A model generated the notes under the pieces. The model did not search any database. It saw nothing but the letters and a program-made list of their open reading frames with translations, and had not been told where the DNA came from. Of a DNA stretch of 64,000 nucleotides, positions 50,980-60,422 are shown piece after piece. The position numbers and the translations under genes were made by a program. The stretch is from positions 24,536 through 88,535 of the forward strand of contig CAZIFW010000005.1 in the NCBI GenBank assembly GCA_964538275.1. Reading direction: 5' to 3'. Within the stretch, counting starts at the first letter, position 1. Every line of letters begins with the position of its first letter. This DNA comes from CANIGN01 sp964538275. Its GTDB lineage: Bacteria > Bdellovibrionota > UBA2428.

Positions 50980-51585
50980 ATGGGAATTCAAATACCTTCG
51001 TATCATTTAACAGCTGCTAAAGATCTCCCAGAGATGCGTTATCGTTTAAAAGGTGGTGGAAACAGTAGAATGCAAGTTACACCTCTCACGATCACTTCTT
51101 TGATCGATATGTTCGCAGCTCTTATTTTCTTCTTGCTCCACAGCTTTGGAGCATCGGGAGAAATTGATTTCATTAACCCCGCTATTGAGATTCCTCCCTC
51201 GGAGCATGCACTCTTACTTAAGCGTGCGCCTGTGATTACTGTCATGCGCGATAAAGTAACTGTTGAGGGAAGTGCAGATATGCCCGATATCAACACGAAT
51301 GCTAAGACGGGTGATGATATCGATAATAAGATTGAAGAAACAGATTGGGAATTGCCCAAGCTTCAAGCTCATTTGCTTGAGTACAAACGTTTCTTTGAAA
51401 GCATTCACCAGGATGTGAAGTATCCACCTGAGGTTATTATTCAGGCAGATAAAGAACTTGAGTTTAAATATATTAAACGCGTTCTCTTTACTCTTACTAA
51501 AATTGGTTTCAGTAATGTCACCATCGCAGTCCGCGGTAAAGTAAATGTTACGGGTGATGAGGCTCCGGCATCGGGTGGTCGTTAA
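50980..51585 (+). CDS. ExbD-like protein 2
   Basis: 201 residues. The helix with conserved Asp is LTITSLIDMFAALIFFLLHS, then a longer periplasmic part than protein 1 (MPDINTNAKTGDDIDNKIEE; PPEVIIQADKELEFKYIKRV). 5 nt after the first ExbD gene. Two different ExbD partners for one ExbB suggest a heteromeric complex. Confidence 0.88.
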   Translation: MGIQIPSYHLTAAKDLPEMRYRLKGGGNSRMQVTPLTITSLIDMFAALIFFLLHSFGASGEIDFINPAIEIPPSEHALLLKRAPVITVMRDKVTVEGSADMPDINTNAKTGDDIDNKIEETDWELPKLQAHLLEYKRFFESIHQDVKYPPEVIIQADKELEFKYIKRVLFTLTKIGFSNVTIAVRGKVNVTGDEAPASGGR

Positions 51586-51610
51586 GACTTTTAATCGATA
51601 GGTACAAAAC

Positions 51611-51649
51611 AAAAAGGGATCTAAGCTTAAGTGCTTAGATCCCTTTTTT
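51611..51649. terminator. Bidirectional intrinsic terminator
   Basis: GGGATCTAAGC-TTAAGT-GCTTAGATCCC, preceded by AAAAA and followed by TTTTTT. It can end transcription of both the exbD operon and the convergent bioY. Confidence 0.92.
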
Positions 51650-51672
51650 AATTTAGTTTACTAAGTCGGTGT

Positions 51673-52218
51673 TTATTTACTTGAACGACTTGCAATCAAT
51701 GCAGCCATAGTAGATTTCAAAATGTCGCCTGGAATGAAAGGCAAAAGTCCTGCGCTAATAAGTGTCTCACTGGGTACAAAGTTAGAAAGTACAAAGAGAC
51801 CGCATGTGAAAACGCAAAGACTTCCAAGCACACATGCAAAAAATGCTTTTTTAAAGCTCTTTGCAAAACCCATGTCTGAAAGTGTTCCAATGACAAAAGC
51901 ACTGAGGCACATTCCAATGAGGTATCCGCTTGATGCAACTTTAAGTCCTGCAGCACCACCAGCAAACACAGGGAGACCAAGAGCTCCTACGCTCACGTAA
52001 AGAGCAACAGAGGCAAAGCCCCATTTTCTACCCCAGAGTAAACTCATAAGAGCCACACCAAAGGTTTGGCCTGTGATAGGCACCGGTGTAAATGGAAGAG
52101 GTATTGCAATCTGCGCGAGGGCGGCTAAAAAGACTACGCCAAAGACAACAGACACGATTTTAGTAAAGGTGTTCTTTTCTTCGATCCAAAGGCCAATAAC
52201 TGCTTGAGATTGTGACAT
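51673..52218 (-). CDS. bioY: Biotin transporter S component BioY
   Basis: 181 residues, about six membrane helices. Conserved BioY features: FTPVPITGQTFGVALMSLLW, VALYVSVGALGLPVFAGGAA, LIGMCLSAFVIG. Takes up biotin alone or with an ECF transporter module; no A/T subunits nearby. Divergent from the nfu gene. Confidence 0.92.
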   Translation of the reverse strand: MSQSQAVIGLWIEEKNTFTKIVSVVFGVVFLAALAQIAIPLPFTPVPITGQTFGVALMSLLWGRKWGFASVALYVSVGALGLPVFAGGAAGLKVASSGYLIGMCLSAFVIGTLSDMGFAKSFKKAFFACVLGSLCVFTCGLFVLSNFVPSETLISAGLLPFIPGDILKSTMAALIASRSSK

Positions 52219-52288
52219 ATGACTTTTGTAGGCAATCCTAACGAGAAAGTCACTCGATATTAGCCGAAGCTTGCGCTACGCTGTATGC

Positions 52289-52864
52289 ATGACTGATCGT
52301 GTCACGGTTGACCTCGAATTTACTCCTAACCCAAACTCTTTAAAATACATCACAAATCCGCCTTTGCTCGAAAAGGGTGGGGCTAACTTTAAAGATTTAG
52401 CCGCCGCTAAGGGTAAGTCGCCCCTAGCCGAAAAGCTATTTGCTCTTGAAGGAGTGAATGGAGTGATGGTGGCTCAGAACTTTGTGACAGTAAGTATTGC
52501 TAGTTTTGATCGCCTTACTGAACTCAACGACGAGATTATGGCTGAAGTTAAAAAGTTCTTAGAGTCAGGCGAGAAAGCGATTACGGCCGATATGGCCACT
52601 CTGGATTCCGGTCACGCCACTAAACGCGAAGATCTTACGGATGTAGAAAAAACAATTGTAGAGGTTTTAGATAAAGAAATTCGTCCGAGCGTAGCTATGG
52701 ACGGTGGCGATATTACGTTTGAAAAGTACGAAGATGGAATTCTTTTCCTTCAAATGAAGGGCTCATGCGCGGGCTGTCCTTCATCTACTATGACTTTAAA
52801 GATGGGTATCGAAAATCGATTGCGCCAAATCATTCCCGATCTTATTGAAGTTGTTTCTATTTAA
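52289..52864 (+). CDS. nfu: Nfu-type Fe-S scaffold protein
   Basis: 191 residues from ATG 52289. Nfu N-terminal domain (LEFTPNPNSLKYITNPPL, ALEGVNGVMVAQNFVTVS) plus NifU-like C-terminal domain with the cluster motif GSCAGCPSSTMTLKMGIE. Carries Fe-S clusters to target enzymes. Confidence 0.93.
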   Translation: MTDRVTVDLEFTPNPNSLKYITNPPLLEKGGANFKDLAAAKGKSPLAEKLFALEGVNGVMVAQNFVTVSIASFDRLTELNDEIMAEVKKFLESGEKAITADMATLDSGHATKREDLTDVEKTIVEVLDKEIRPSVAMDGGDITFEKYEDGILFLQMKGSCAGCPSSTMTLKMGIENRLRQIIPDLIEVVSI

Positions 52865-53704
52865 TTAGTTAAGATTGAGTGGGAGTCTAATGGGCTCTGT
52901 AGCAGTGAAATTACCCATGCCATCCTTTGTGAGTTCTGCTGGGTAAATCAATAAATAGCTTTGAGATTGGCGCACTTCTATCATCACTCGCGATATTCGA
53001 GCCGTAACGCGAATGGCATCTGGATCATACGAAGAAGAGCTGAATCTTAAACTGCTCAAATTTGAATCCGAGCTTTTTAGAGCGCTATCTAATTTTGCTG
53101 CTTTTGCGTCTGTGTTTTCAGTGTTTTCCCATGCCACATCGATGTCAGAATTTCCGACTTTCGCCAAACCATTCGGAAAACTTCCGTAGATGTAAGCAAC
53201 CTCCCCAGGTTGAGTGATTTGCGAACGTAAGATTTGGGCTACCTGTAAAACTTGCTCTTTACTAAAGTGCGAACTTCGTTCTTCTAAAAAAGTTGAAAGT
53301 AATTGGTCCGCTTGAGGCTTGCCCGTTTTATTCCAAAGGTCGACGGGATTGTGGATCATTCCAAGAACTAATCCTAGAGCTCGTTGTTCGGGATAGTTGG
53401 GGGTTCCTGTTGTGAAGTTTACAGATTTATTTGCGGTTTTTAAGTTACTGAGTATTTGAGTTTTGACGATCGCTCTTTGTTCTTCGTTTAAGCGAGTAAA
53501 TGCATCCAAAAATTCTTCAACACTATATTCATTTTTCAGTGGAAGGTGTCCCAATCGATGCAATTCTTCGATTATTTGGCTAGCTTTGTTGAGGTGTTCA
53601 GCTTGCAAAGAACTAAGGCATGGCTTGAGCCCATCGGGGCCATTGGCATGAGCAGAAGCTAAAATCAGAAATAAGGCATAAACAACGAATTTTATAATCC
53701 TCAT
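52865..53704 (-). CDS. Exported protein with nucleotidyltransferase-fold motif
   Basis: 279 residues from ATG 53704. A clear signal peptide (IIKFVVYALFLILASAHA) precedes a helical region. Near residue 170-195 the sequence YIYGSFPNGLAKVGNSDIDV matches the pol-beta NTase pattern GS-x10-DxD. A third acidic residue (MIEVRQ) follows in the right place for that fold. An exported NTase-fold protein is unexpected because nucleoside triphosphates are absent from the periplasm. Function unknown. Confidence 0.7.
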   Translation of the reverse strand: MRIIKFVVYALFLILASAHANGPDGLKPCLSSLQAEHLNKASQIIEELHRLGHLPLKNEYSVEEFLDAFTRLNEEQRAIVKTQILSNLKTANKSVNFTTGTPNYPEQRALGLVLGMIHNPVDLWNKTGKPQADQLLSTFLEERSSHFSKEQVLQVAQILRSQITQPGEVAYIYGSFPNGLAKVGNSDIDVAWENTENTDAKAAKLDSALKSSDSNLSSLRFSSSSYDPDAIRVTARISRVMIEVRQSQSYLLIYPAELTKDGMGNFTATEPIRLPLNLN

Positions 53705-53797
53705 GCCTTGCAAAATTAGCCCCCTAACTTGATTAGATTAAAGGGATAAGGGGATACGTGCAATAAGGGGAGTGCTATAACGGTATGCGGAGGGAAT

Positions 53798-54970
53798 GTG
53801 AATCGATTTATTGTTTGGGTCTCCGTGTTCTGTGCAGCAGCTATCTTGTTTGTTGGGAATGACTTTCTTGCTCCCGTGTTTTCGGGTTTAGTTTTAGCTT
53901 TTGGTTTAAAACCTTTTGAAAATTCTTTTTTATTTAAAAAGATACCCTCAGCAAAAGGGCGAACCTTTGCACTCCTTCTAAGTTTCATGGCTGCATTTGG
54001 AACACTCGGCACATATGTCGTTATTGCAAGTGCTAAGGGAATTGCTCGCAATGTAGATTTAAAAAAGATTCAAGGCTCTACTCCTGAAGAAGTAGAAAAG
54101 AGCGAATTAGAGGGTGGATTTTTAAGTCCGAATTATATGGACGTTAAAAATAAAGAAGATTCTGAGCGCAACCCGAATGCTGCTTCAGAGGGAGCTTCCA
54201 GTGCTGTTACTAGCGCTACCGAAGTTTCTGCTCAAGAAAGTGCAGAGAATTCGGAAGGCGTGTTAGATAAAGCTCGACACCTTCTAGAAAAAATCCCCGG
54301 TTTAAATGCAGAGGAAATTAAAAAGATTTGGTCTGAAATGTTTTCAAGAGCACAAAGTTTAGCTCTTGTAGTGTTGTCAAAAATATTAACTGCCGGACCC
54401 GCAATTTTTATTCAATGGATTGTTTTTTTAATCGCATTTGTGGTTTTCTTCTTAGGTTATGAGCCGCTTTTAAAGTTTCTTTATTCTTTTGAAAAGAAAA
54501 GCAAAGATGTTCGTCAGTGTGTGACTTTTTTCCAGAATGCAACACAAGCAACTTTGATGGGAACCCTAGTCGTTGGATCTGCGCAAGCTACTATTATCAC
54601 CATAGGCACGGCCATAGCTGGTTTTGAATCTTTTGTTTTGTTGGGGCTTTGCGCTTTTTTTGCTTCTTTTGTTCCATTCTTTGGAACCGCAATTGTATGG
54701 GTGTCTGCACTTATTTATTCTCTCATTGCCGGAAACACTCAAGCGGCTATTATTGTGGGTATTGCGGGCGGGTTAAGCTCAGTTGCAGATAATCTTATCT
54801 TGCCAACGTTTATTGGTTCTAAGAATAAGGTTCATCCACTACTGCTTTTTGTGGTTGTGATCGGATTGATTGAGATGATTGGAATTTGGGGCCTTTTTAT
54901 CGGCCCCGTATTAGCAATTTTTTCTACGAGAGTTTTTGAACTCTGGTACAAGCAAGAAGCGCTTGCGTAG
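53798..54970 (+). CDS. AI-2E/PerM-family permease
   Basis: 390 residues from GTG 53798. N-terminal helices (VFCAAAILFVGNDFLAPVFS; TFALLLSFMAAFGTLGTYVV), a charged Ser/Glu-rich insertion (about 85-160), then the typical C-terminal block of helices (GTLVVGSAQATIITIGTAIA; FFASFVPFFGTAIVWVSALI; HPLLLFVVVIGLIEMIGIWG). PerM-type transporter, substrate uncertain. Confidence 0.88.
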   Translation: MNRFIVWVSVFCAAAILFVGNDFLAPVFSGLVLAFGLKPFENSFLFKKIPSAKGRTFALLLSFMAAFGTLGTYVVIASAKGIARNVDLKKIQGSTPEEVEKSELEGGFLSPNYMDVKNKEDSERNPNAASEGASSAVTSATEVSAQESAENSEGVLDKARHLLEKIPGLNAEEIKKIWSEMFSRAQSLALVVLSKILTAGPAIFIQWIVFLIAFVVFFLGYEPLLKFLYSFEKKSKDVRQCVTFFQNATQATLMGTLVVGSAQATIITIGTAIAGFESFVLLGLCAFFASFVPFFGTAIVWVSALIYSLIAGNTQAAIIVGIAGGLSSVADNLILPTFIGSKNKVHPLLLFVVVIGLIEMIGIWGLFIGPVLAIFSTRVFELWYKQEALA

Positions 54971-54972
54971 GA

Positions 54973-56037
54973 TTACCAAAAAAAGTTTACGCCTGAGTTA
55001 ACAGCTAGAGCATTTTCTAAAAGAGATCTGTGAACTGTAACAAATATTGAACCTACGCCGAATTCAATGTGAGGTCCTGCAAACACACGTAAGTTTAAAA
55101 TATCACCCGCTTCGTTTCCATTGATAGCAAGGTTGGGATCGCCATCTACAGAATCACCACCACCTGAAACAGTTACTTGGCTATTGTCACTTAAACGTCC
55201 GCTACCTTCGGTTTTGCCCAGGTTCACATCAACTCCCATACCGCCTACGAGTTTAAGAAAGTACAGAAAGCGAATACCACTCGAAACTTCAATGGGCATA
55301 GTGAGAGTGCTTACTTTTGCATTCAAGAGTGCGTTGCTTGTCATTGTTCCTGTATAAGTTGTTCCCCCTAAAGAAGTTGTGTAAGTTCTGTTGAGCGATA
55401 CCACACCATCTACGTCGAGTTTTGAGTAGAGTATGCCAGCTCCAACTTCTAAGCCTGTCCACTTAACTGAATTTCCAGCCCAACTTACTTCATCCATGAG
55501 CCGGTATTGTCCACCCACACCAAAACCTAAGTAATCCGTATTTACGTCTCCAAATTTTTTATTGAGAGCAAATCCACTCGCATAAAGGTTGAGCTTAGTG
55601 GGATCAATCAGACCACCACTCTCCATTCCAAAAACATTTCCTAAGTTAAATCCAAAAACAATGGCTGCTTGCATACCAAAGCCCCTAAATTGTTCGGGGT
55701 TGTCACCAAAGTCGCCAATGTCGGACATACTCTTGGATCCTAAGTGAACACCGCCACTTGCAGTGAGTCCCACTAGGAACTTATCAAAAGTAGTTGCGTA
55801 ACTTGTAGTAACGCCCGCTGCAGACATTGAGTTTGCAGTGGACATTCCTTTGAAATACTCAGATTCAGTACTCGCAGAAGGAAGATTTTTATTCACTTCA
55901 TCTGCAATAAGGTTCAGTACGTTTTGCCCTTGAGCTCCGCACGCTAAAGTTCCTGTGCCGTTTACACAGCTAAGGCTAAAAAGGCCAGCAGAGGCAAAAA
56001 AAGGCGTTAATGCTACAAGATAGGCTAGTTTTTTCAT
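54973..56037 (-). CDS. Outer-membrane beta-barrel protein, unknown
   Basis: 354 residues. Signal peptide (LAYLVALTPFFASAGLF), then beta-rich repeats with many Gly/Asn (GVGGQYRLMDEVSWAGNSVK; MPIEVSSGIRFLYFLKLVGG) and an aromatic C-terminal end (SGVNFFW), typical of barrel insertion. Convergent with the permease gene. No named family. Confidence 0.65.
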   Translation of the reverse strand: MKKLAYLVALTPFFASAGLFSLSCVNGTGTLACGAQGQNVLNLIADEVNKNLPSASTESEYFKGMSTANSMSAAGVTTSYATTFDKFLVGLTASGGVHLGSKSMSDIGDFGDNPEQFRGFGMQAAIVFGFNLGNVFGMESGGLIDPTKLNLYASGFALNKKFGDVNTDYLGFGVGGQYRLMDEVSWAGNSVKWTGLEVGAGILYSKLDVDGVVSLNRTYTTSLGGTTYTGTMTSNALLNAKVSTLTMPIEVSSGIRFLYFLKLVGGMGVDVNLGKTEGSGRLSDNSQVTVSGGGDSVDGDPNLAINGNEAGDILNLRVFAGPHIEFGVGSIFVTVHRSLLENALAVNSGVNFFW

Positions 56038-56097
56038 GCTTTTTTTAGATTGAGAGCAAAGTGATTCTTTGTAAAGTTCAGCTAGGGGATAAACTTT

Positions 56098-57897
56098 ATG
56101 AAAGCGTCGAAAATCAGACTCCTATCACCAGAGCTCGTGCACCGCATTGCTGCGGGTGAAGTTGTAGAAAACCCCGCATCAGCTATGAAAGAACTCGTTG
56201 AAAATTCTATCGATGCGGGTGCCACAAAAGTAGCTGTGCTGATTGTTGACGGTGGTCTCAAACTTATCGAAGTAAAAGACAATGGCGGCGGTATGTCTCG
56301 CGCTGACTTAGAGGCATGCTGCCAAAGACATGCCACTAGTAAAATTCGTGAAGTCCGAGATTTGGATCATATTTTTTCTCTAGGATTTAGAGGTGAGGCC
56401 TTGGCGGCCTTATCTTCGGTATCTCATTTAGAGATTTTATCCCGAGAAAAAGGCGAAAAAGAAGCATGGGTACTCAAGAGACAAGGGGCAGAGTTTGAAA
56501 CTCAGCCCGTAAGCCATAACGAAGGGACTGCTGTTCGAGTACAAGATTTATTCTTTAACACTCCTGCGCGTAAAAAGTTTTTAAAAAGCCCATCCTCTGA
56601 AAGCTCACGCTGCGTGAAAACCTTTAAGGATTTAGCAGTATCTCACTGTAATGTAGAACTCTCTTTACATATCTTAGGTTCAAATGGAGAGCTGGAAGAA
56701 GATTTGTTTTTTCCTGCACAAGATAAATTAGAGAGAATGGCCGCAATTTTAAGTAAAGAAAAAGAATACTTCTTTCATTCCTCTGATCAAAACTTAGTCC
56801 CTGGCTTAAAAAATATTGAAGTCATGTTTTTGAAAGCTCCTCACTTTGCACGCAATTCAAAGGATATTTATTTGGTTGTGAACGGTCGCCCTGTAGAAGA
56901 TAAGCGCATTGCTTACGTTTTAAGAGAAGCCTTTGGAGGGCTTATCGAAATGGGTGCCTTTCCAAGAGGGGGCGTTTTTTTAGAAGTAGATGCCTCTGAA
57001 GTTGATGTGAACGTGCATCCACAAAAAAAGGAATTGCGGTGGTCTAAAGAATTCCCACTTTATTCGTTAATTTATGAGCAAGTAAAAAAGGGGCTTCAGG
57101 CTGTTATGCCTAAGGTGCAAAATCCTGCTTCATCAAATGAAAATAGAGAGAATACACCTTCGTTGCTGGGAGATTTTTATTCCCTTCCTCTGCAAGGTGG
57201 CACAGAATCTACAAGCATTGAGCGAGCTTTTACTTCGGCTTCAAACAACGAAAAAATCTCTTCAAGCCACGAATGGCCGCAGACTTTACAAGCAACAGCA
57301 TCAGCTTCTAATCAGATCAGATTCTCTAGTTTAAGAGTCGTAGGTGAAGTAGGGGCTGCTTGGCTTCTATGTGAGTCCGACAAAGGGGTGATTGTCATTG
57401 ATCAGCATGCTGCCCATGAGCGCGTGCGTTTTGATGAATTGATAAAGGGGCGAGAGCTTTTTTCAGCAGTGCCTTTGTTACTTCCTTTAAAAGTAGAGCT
57501 TCCTTTATCATTGAAGGGGCAAGAAGAAGCTTTTGTGACTTTAATGGAAGATTGGTCCTTTGAAGGGCGAGTGGTGAGTGAAAGACAAGTTGAATTCTTT
57601 GCTGTTCCCAAAAGTGCTCGTAAGATTGAGTGGGGCGAAACATTTGAAGAAATCTTTGATCGTATGGATCAGAAGTTAAGTATTGAGTCTTTGAGACAAA
57701 GTTTGAGGGTGTGGATTGCAAGTTCGCTTGCGTGCCACGGAAGTGTGCGTCGTGGGCAACGCCTTAGTAACGACGAAATAGCTCAACTTTTAAAAAGTAT
57801 GGATGAAGTGGATTGGAAGGAATTTTGCCCTCATGGTCGACCCACTTGGATATTGCTTTCACACAATCGCTTAGAAGAGGAATTTCATCGCAGTTAA
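56098..57897 (+). CDS. mutL: DNA mismatch repair protein MutL
   Basis: 599 residues. GHKL ATPase in the first 330: AGEVVENPASAMKELVENSI, VKDNGGGM, GFRGEAL. C-terminal dimerisation/endonuclease domain: DQHAAHERVRFD, ACHGSVRRG and FCPHGRPT, motifs of endonuclease-type MutL; the last acidic residue of DQHA(x)2E(x)4E is Asp rather than Glu. 18 nt before miaA. Confidence 0.95.
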   Translation: MKASKIRLLSPELVHRIAAGEVVENPASAMKELVENSIDAGATKVAVLIVDGGLKLIEVKDNGGGMSRADLEACCQRHATSKIREVRDLDHIFSLGFRGEALAALSSVSHLEILSREKGEKEAWVLKRQGAEFETQPVSHNEGTAVRVQDLFFNTPARKKFLKSPSSESSRCVKTFKDLAVSHCNVELSLHILGSNGELEEDLFFPAQDKLERMAAILSKEKEYFFHSSDQNLVPGLKNIEVMFLKAPHFARNSKDIYLVVNGRPVEDKRIAYVLREAFGGLIEMGAFPRGGVFLEVDASEVDVNVHPQKKELRWSKEFPLYSLIYEQVKKGLQAVMPKVQNPASSNENRENTPSLLGDFYSLPLQGGTESTSIERAFTSASNNEKISSSHEWPQTLQATASASNQIRFSSLRVVGEVGAAWLLCESDKGVIVIDQHAAHERVRFDELIKGRELFSAVPLLLPLKVELPLSLKGQEEAFVTLMEDWSFEGRVVSERQVEFFAVPKSARKIEWGETFEEIFDRMDQKLSIESLRQSLRVWIASSLACHGSVRRGQRLSNDEIAQLLKSMDEVDWKEFCPHGRPTWILLSHNRLEEEFHRS

Positions 57898-57915
57898 TTC
57901 TGCTTTTGTTTTAAG

Positions 57916-58812
57916 ATGAAACTCAAAAGAATTTTTATAGATAAGATTGAAGATTGGAAGCAGACTCGTCCTCTCTCAATAGTGGGTGCTACAGGAAGTG
58001 GAAAAACTTCGACACTCATAACTTTTTTACGAAAAAATAAACTCAATCCCTTACTCGTCAGTTTGGATTCGGTGGCGGCTTATCAAGAGCTCAATATCGG
58101 ATCTTCAAAGCCACTAGGGGCAGATTATTCTGATTTTCAATGGGCAGGATTAAGTTTTGCTTCTCCTAATATTTCTATGAATGCATTGCTTATGAAAGAA
58201 GCGATTGCTCCTCATTTAGAACATGCTTTTAATAGTAAAAACCCTATAGTTTTTATTGGAGGCACACATTTTTATGAACGTTTTATCATCGAAGGGGCAG
58301 CGCCTGGTGGGGCGAGTGACGAAACGTTCTTGGGAGAGTTAGCAAGGCGCGGTAAAGAGCTGGTTCATGCAGAACTCGTTCAAGTGGATAAGCGTTGGGC
58401 AGATTTTTTGCATTTAAACGATGAATACCGAATTTTTAGATATGGTGACTTGGTATTAAGACAAGGTCTAGATTACGACACTCTAAGAGCTGGTAGCCAA
58501 AATCCGCTTGTACCCGAAATAGATTGCTTGATTATGAATTCAGAAAAAGAATTTTTAGAGCCAAGATTAAAGCAACGTATTAAAGAAATGATGAATTTGG
58601 GATGGCTCGAGGAAACAAAAAATCTTCTTGCTAAGTATGGTTCACAAGCACCTGCCCTAAAAACTATTGGCTACCACGAAATTGTTTCTTATTTATCGCT
58701 TCCCGAAGATGAGCAAAATATGGACGATTTATTAGAGAACATTCACATTCGGCATCGTCAGCTTGCTAAACAACAACGAACCTGGCTTAGAAAACTTAAT
58801 CCAAAGCAATAA
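57916..58812 (+). CDS. miaA: tRNA dimethylallyltransferase MiaA
   Basis: 298 residues. P-loop VGATGSGKT, SLDSVAAYQELNIGSSKP (usually DSxQvY), then GGTHFYERFI for the GGTglY motif, YRIFRYGDLVL, and the end EEDE-like FLEPRLKQRIKEM, GYHEI. Transfers an isopentenyl group to A37 of tRNAs. The motif changes indicate a divergent member, but length and order match. Confidence 0.85.
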   Translation: MKLKRIFIDKIEDWKQTRPLSIVGATGSGKTSTLITFLRKNKLNPLLVSLDSVAAYQELNIGSSKPLGADYSDFQWAGLSFASPNISMNALLMKEAIAPHLEHAFNSKNPIVFIGGTHFYERFIIEGAAPGGASDETFLGELARRGKELVHAELVQVDKRWADFLHLNDEYRIFRYGDLVLRQGLDYDTLRAGSQNPLVPEIDCLIMNSEKEFLEPRLKQRIKEMMNLGWLEETKNLLAKYGSQAPALKTIGYHEIVSYLSLPEDEQNMDDLLENIHIRHRQLAKQQRTWLRKLNPKQ

Positions 58813-58821
58813 AGTTATCTT

Positions 58822-59547
58822 TTAACAATTTGCAGAGCCTCTAGGTTCAAACATTTTAAAGGTTGTAGCAAAGTAACTTATTGATGAAGGAGTTTTGCTT
58901 TTTATTGGAGAAACAATCCCAAATCGTGAGTTCAGAGTTTTTTTCTCAATCGAATTCGCTTCTACAATGATGTGATCATAATTGATTTCATTGGGACGAG
59001 TTTCTTGAATTTCTCGGTTAAAAAGTCTCACAGCTTGATCAATAAGTAGTTCAGTGATCTTTGCTTCTCTTATAAAGAGGTCATGCCAAGGATAAACAAT
59101 GAGATCTTCAATGGTGTAGCTAATAGATTCTAAAAAAGAAAAAGATCTAAAAATTTGAATACCTTCAGAGGAATAAACTTCAATAATGTCATCGTCTGCA
59201 ATTTGAGCAAAAAGATTATCTAGAGGAACAAGGCCTAGGCTTTGAAGTGCGCGCCAAAGAAATTTCTTTGAATTCGAGGGCATTTCTCCTGCCTTGAGCA
59301 TAGAGTTGATCGTTTCTACATAAAATTTAAAAGACAGCACGGCCTTCTTTTGAAATTCGAGGGGTAGACTCAAAAACTGACTTTTCGTGTCGAGATGTGA
59401 AAAAACACGCAAACGTCGCGGAACACTTGTCTCTTCTTGAGGCATTTTCTCAACTAATGATTCAAACTGCTTCAACAGCAGTCTTAATTTACGCCACTCT
59501 TGATTCTCTTCGGTCGTATCGTCAAGGCGTAGGTTGACTTCGTTCAT
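58822..59547 (-). CDS. Unknown 241-aa protein
   Basis: From ATG 59547 (AGAGGTAA upstream). Helical, acidic start (DDTTEENQEWRKLRLLLKQF), then TVLSFKFYVETINSML-like helices and DLIVYPWHDLFIREAKITEL. No signal peptide or known motif. Convergent with miaA. Confidence 0.55.
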   Translation of the reverse strand: MNEVNLRLDDTTEENQEWRKLRLLLKQFESLVEKMPQEETSVPRRLRVFSHLDTKSQFLSLPLEFQKKAVLSFKFYVETINSMLKAGEMPSNSKKFLWRALQSLGLVPLDNLFAQIADDDIIEVYSSEGIQIFRSFSFLESISYTIEDLIVYPWHDLFIREAKITELLIDQAVRLFNREIQETRPNEINYDHIIVEANSIEKKTLNSRFGIVSPIKSKTPSSISYFATTFKMFEPRGSANC

Positions 59548-59695
59548 ATATATTACCTCTGAAGCTCTATCATAATAGCATAGTATCTTTAACACGTATT
59601 GTTAAGCCAATAAACTATTATGATTTATCTCTAAGAGGCACTCATGTTTCCCAAAAAGCCAGCCGAAAGGTGCGTTGTCACATAGGAGGTGGGCT

Positions 59696-60418
59696 TTGAA
59701 GGAAGTTTTTAACGCTAATGAAATCAGTAATTTGTTGGAGATCGATCACACCGTTTTTCATGGGCCAACTTTTGCGGCTTTTAAGTCTGTTCTTCATGAG
59801 CGAATTTTTTTAGAATGGAAAGGCTTTTGGGAATCTCACTTTCAAGAAACCAAGAGCAATGCTCAGTTGTTTAGTGATGAGCTTTTAAGAACAACTTATG
59901 TACTGGTCTTACATAAAAAAGAAGATCCTATAGGAATTTTATTCTCATCTATTTGGAATTTATGGAATCCGGTTCACCAACACACGCGATACATCAGCCA
60001 ATATCCTATTGAAGCTAAAGAGCATTTTAAGCAATTAAACTATGGAAATGTTTTAAGTTTAGAGTACTTAAGTATTCGTCCTGAATGGCGTTTTAGTAAA
60101 TGCGGGTTTCCTTTTTCAGAAGTTTTATTAGGTCTTGGTTTGAAAATGTTTCACCAAAACTCAAATGTTGATGCGGCAATTTCTATTGCTCGTCGAGTGG
60201 TCAAAGTACAAGACCGTATGGCGGGTTGGGGAATGCGTGAGGTGCATCACATGACCTTGCATAACAACCCTTGCACAATCACGACTTGCAATCGCTTGGA
60301 GTATAAAAAAGACAATCCAGATGTGCGTATAAACCGACTCACAAACTACTTTTTAGAAAAACAAAAGCAAATAGGCTTTCCGGATTTTCCAAGAGCTCAC
60401 GATTTAAGGGCGGCGTAA
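59696..60418 (+). CDS. GNAT/autoinducer-synthase-like acyltransferase, tentative
   Basis: 240 residues from TTG 59696, chosen because AGGAGG lies 8 nt upstream. N-terminal EIDHTVFHGPTFAAFKSV and central LSLEYLSIRPEWR resemble the FeeM/LuxI-type GNAT fold used to make acyl-amino acids or acyl-homoserine lactones. The match is to pattern, not to full motifs. 4 nt before a flavin oxidoreductase gene, suggesting a small biosynthetic unit. Confidence 0.4.
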   Translation: MKEVFNANEISNLLEIDHTVFHGPTFAAFKSVLHERIFLEWKGFWESHFQETKSNAQLFSDELLRTTYVLVLHKKEDPIGILFSSIWNLWNPVHQHTRYISQYPIEAKEHFKQLNYGNVLSLEYLSIRPEWRFSKCGFPFSEVLLGLGLKMFHQNSNVDAAISIARRVVKVQDRMAGWGMREVHHMTLHNNPCTITTCNRLEYKKDNPDVRINRLTNYFLEKQKQIGFPDFPRAHDLRAA

Positions 60419-60422
60419 TATT

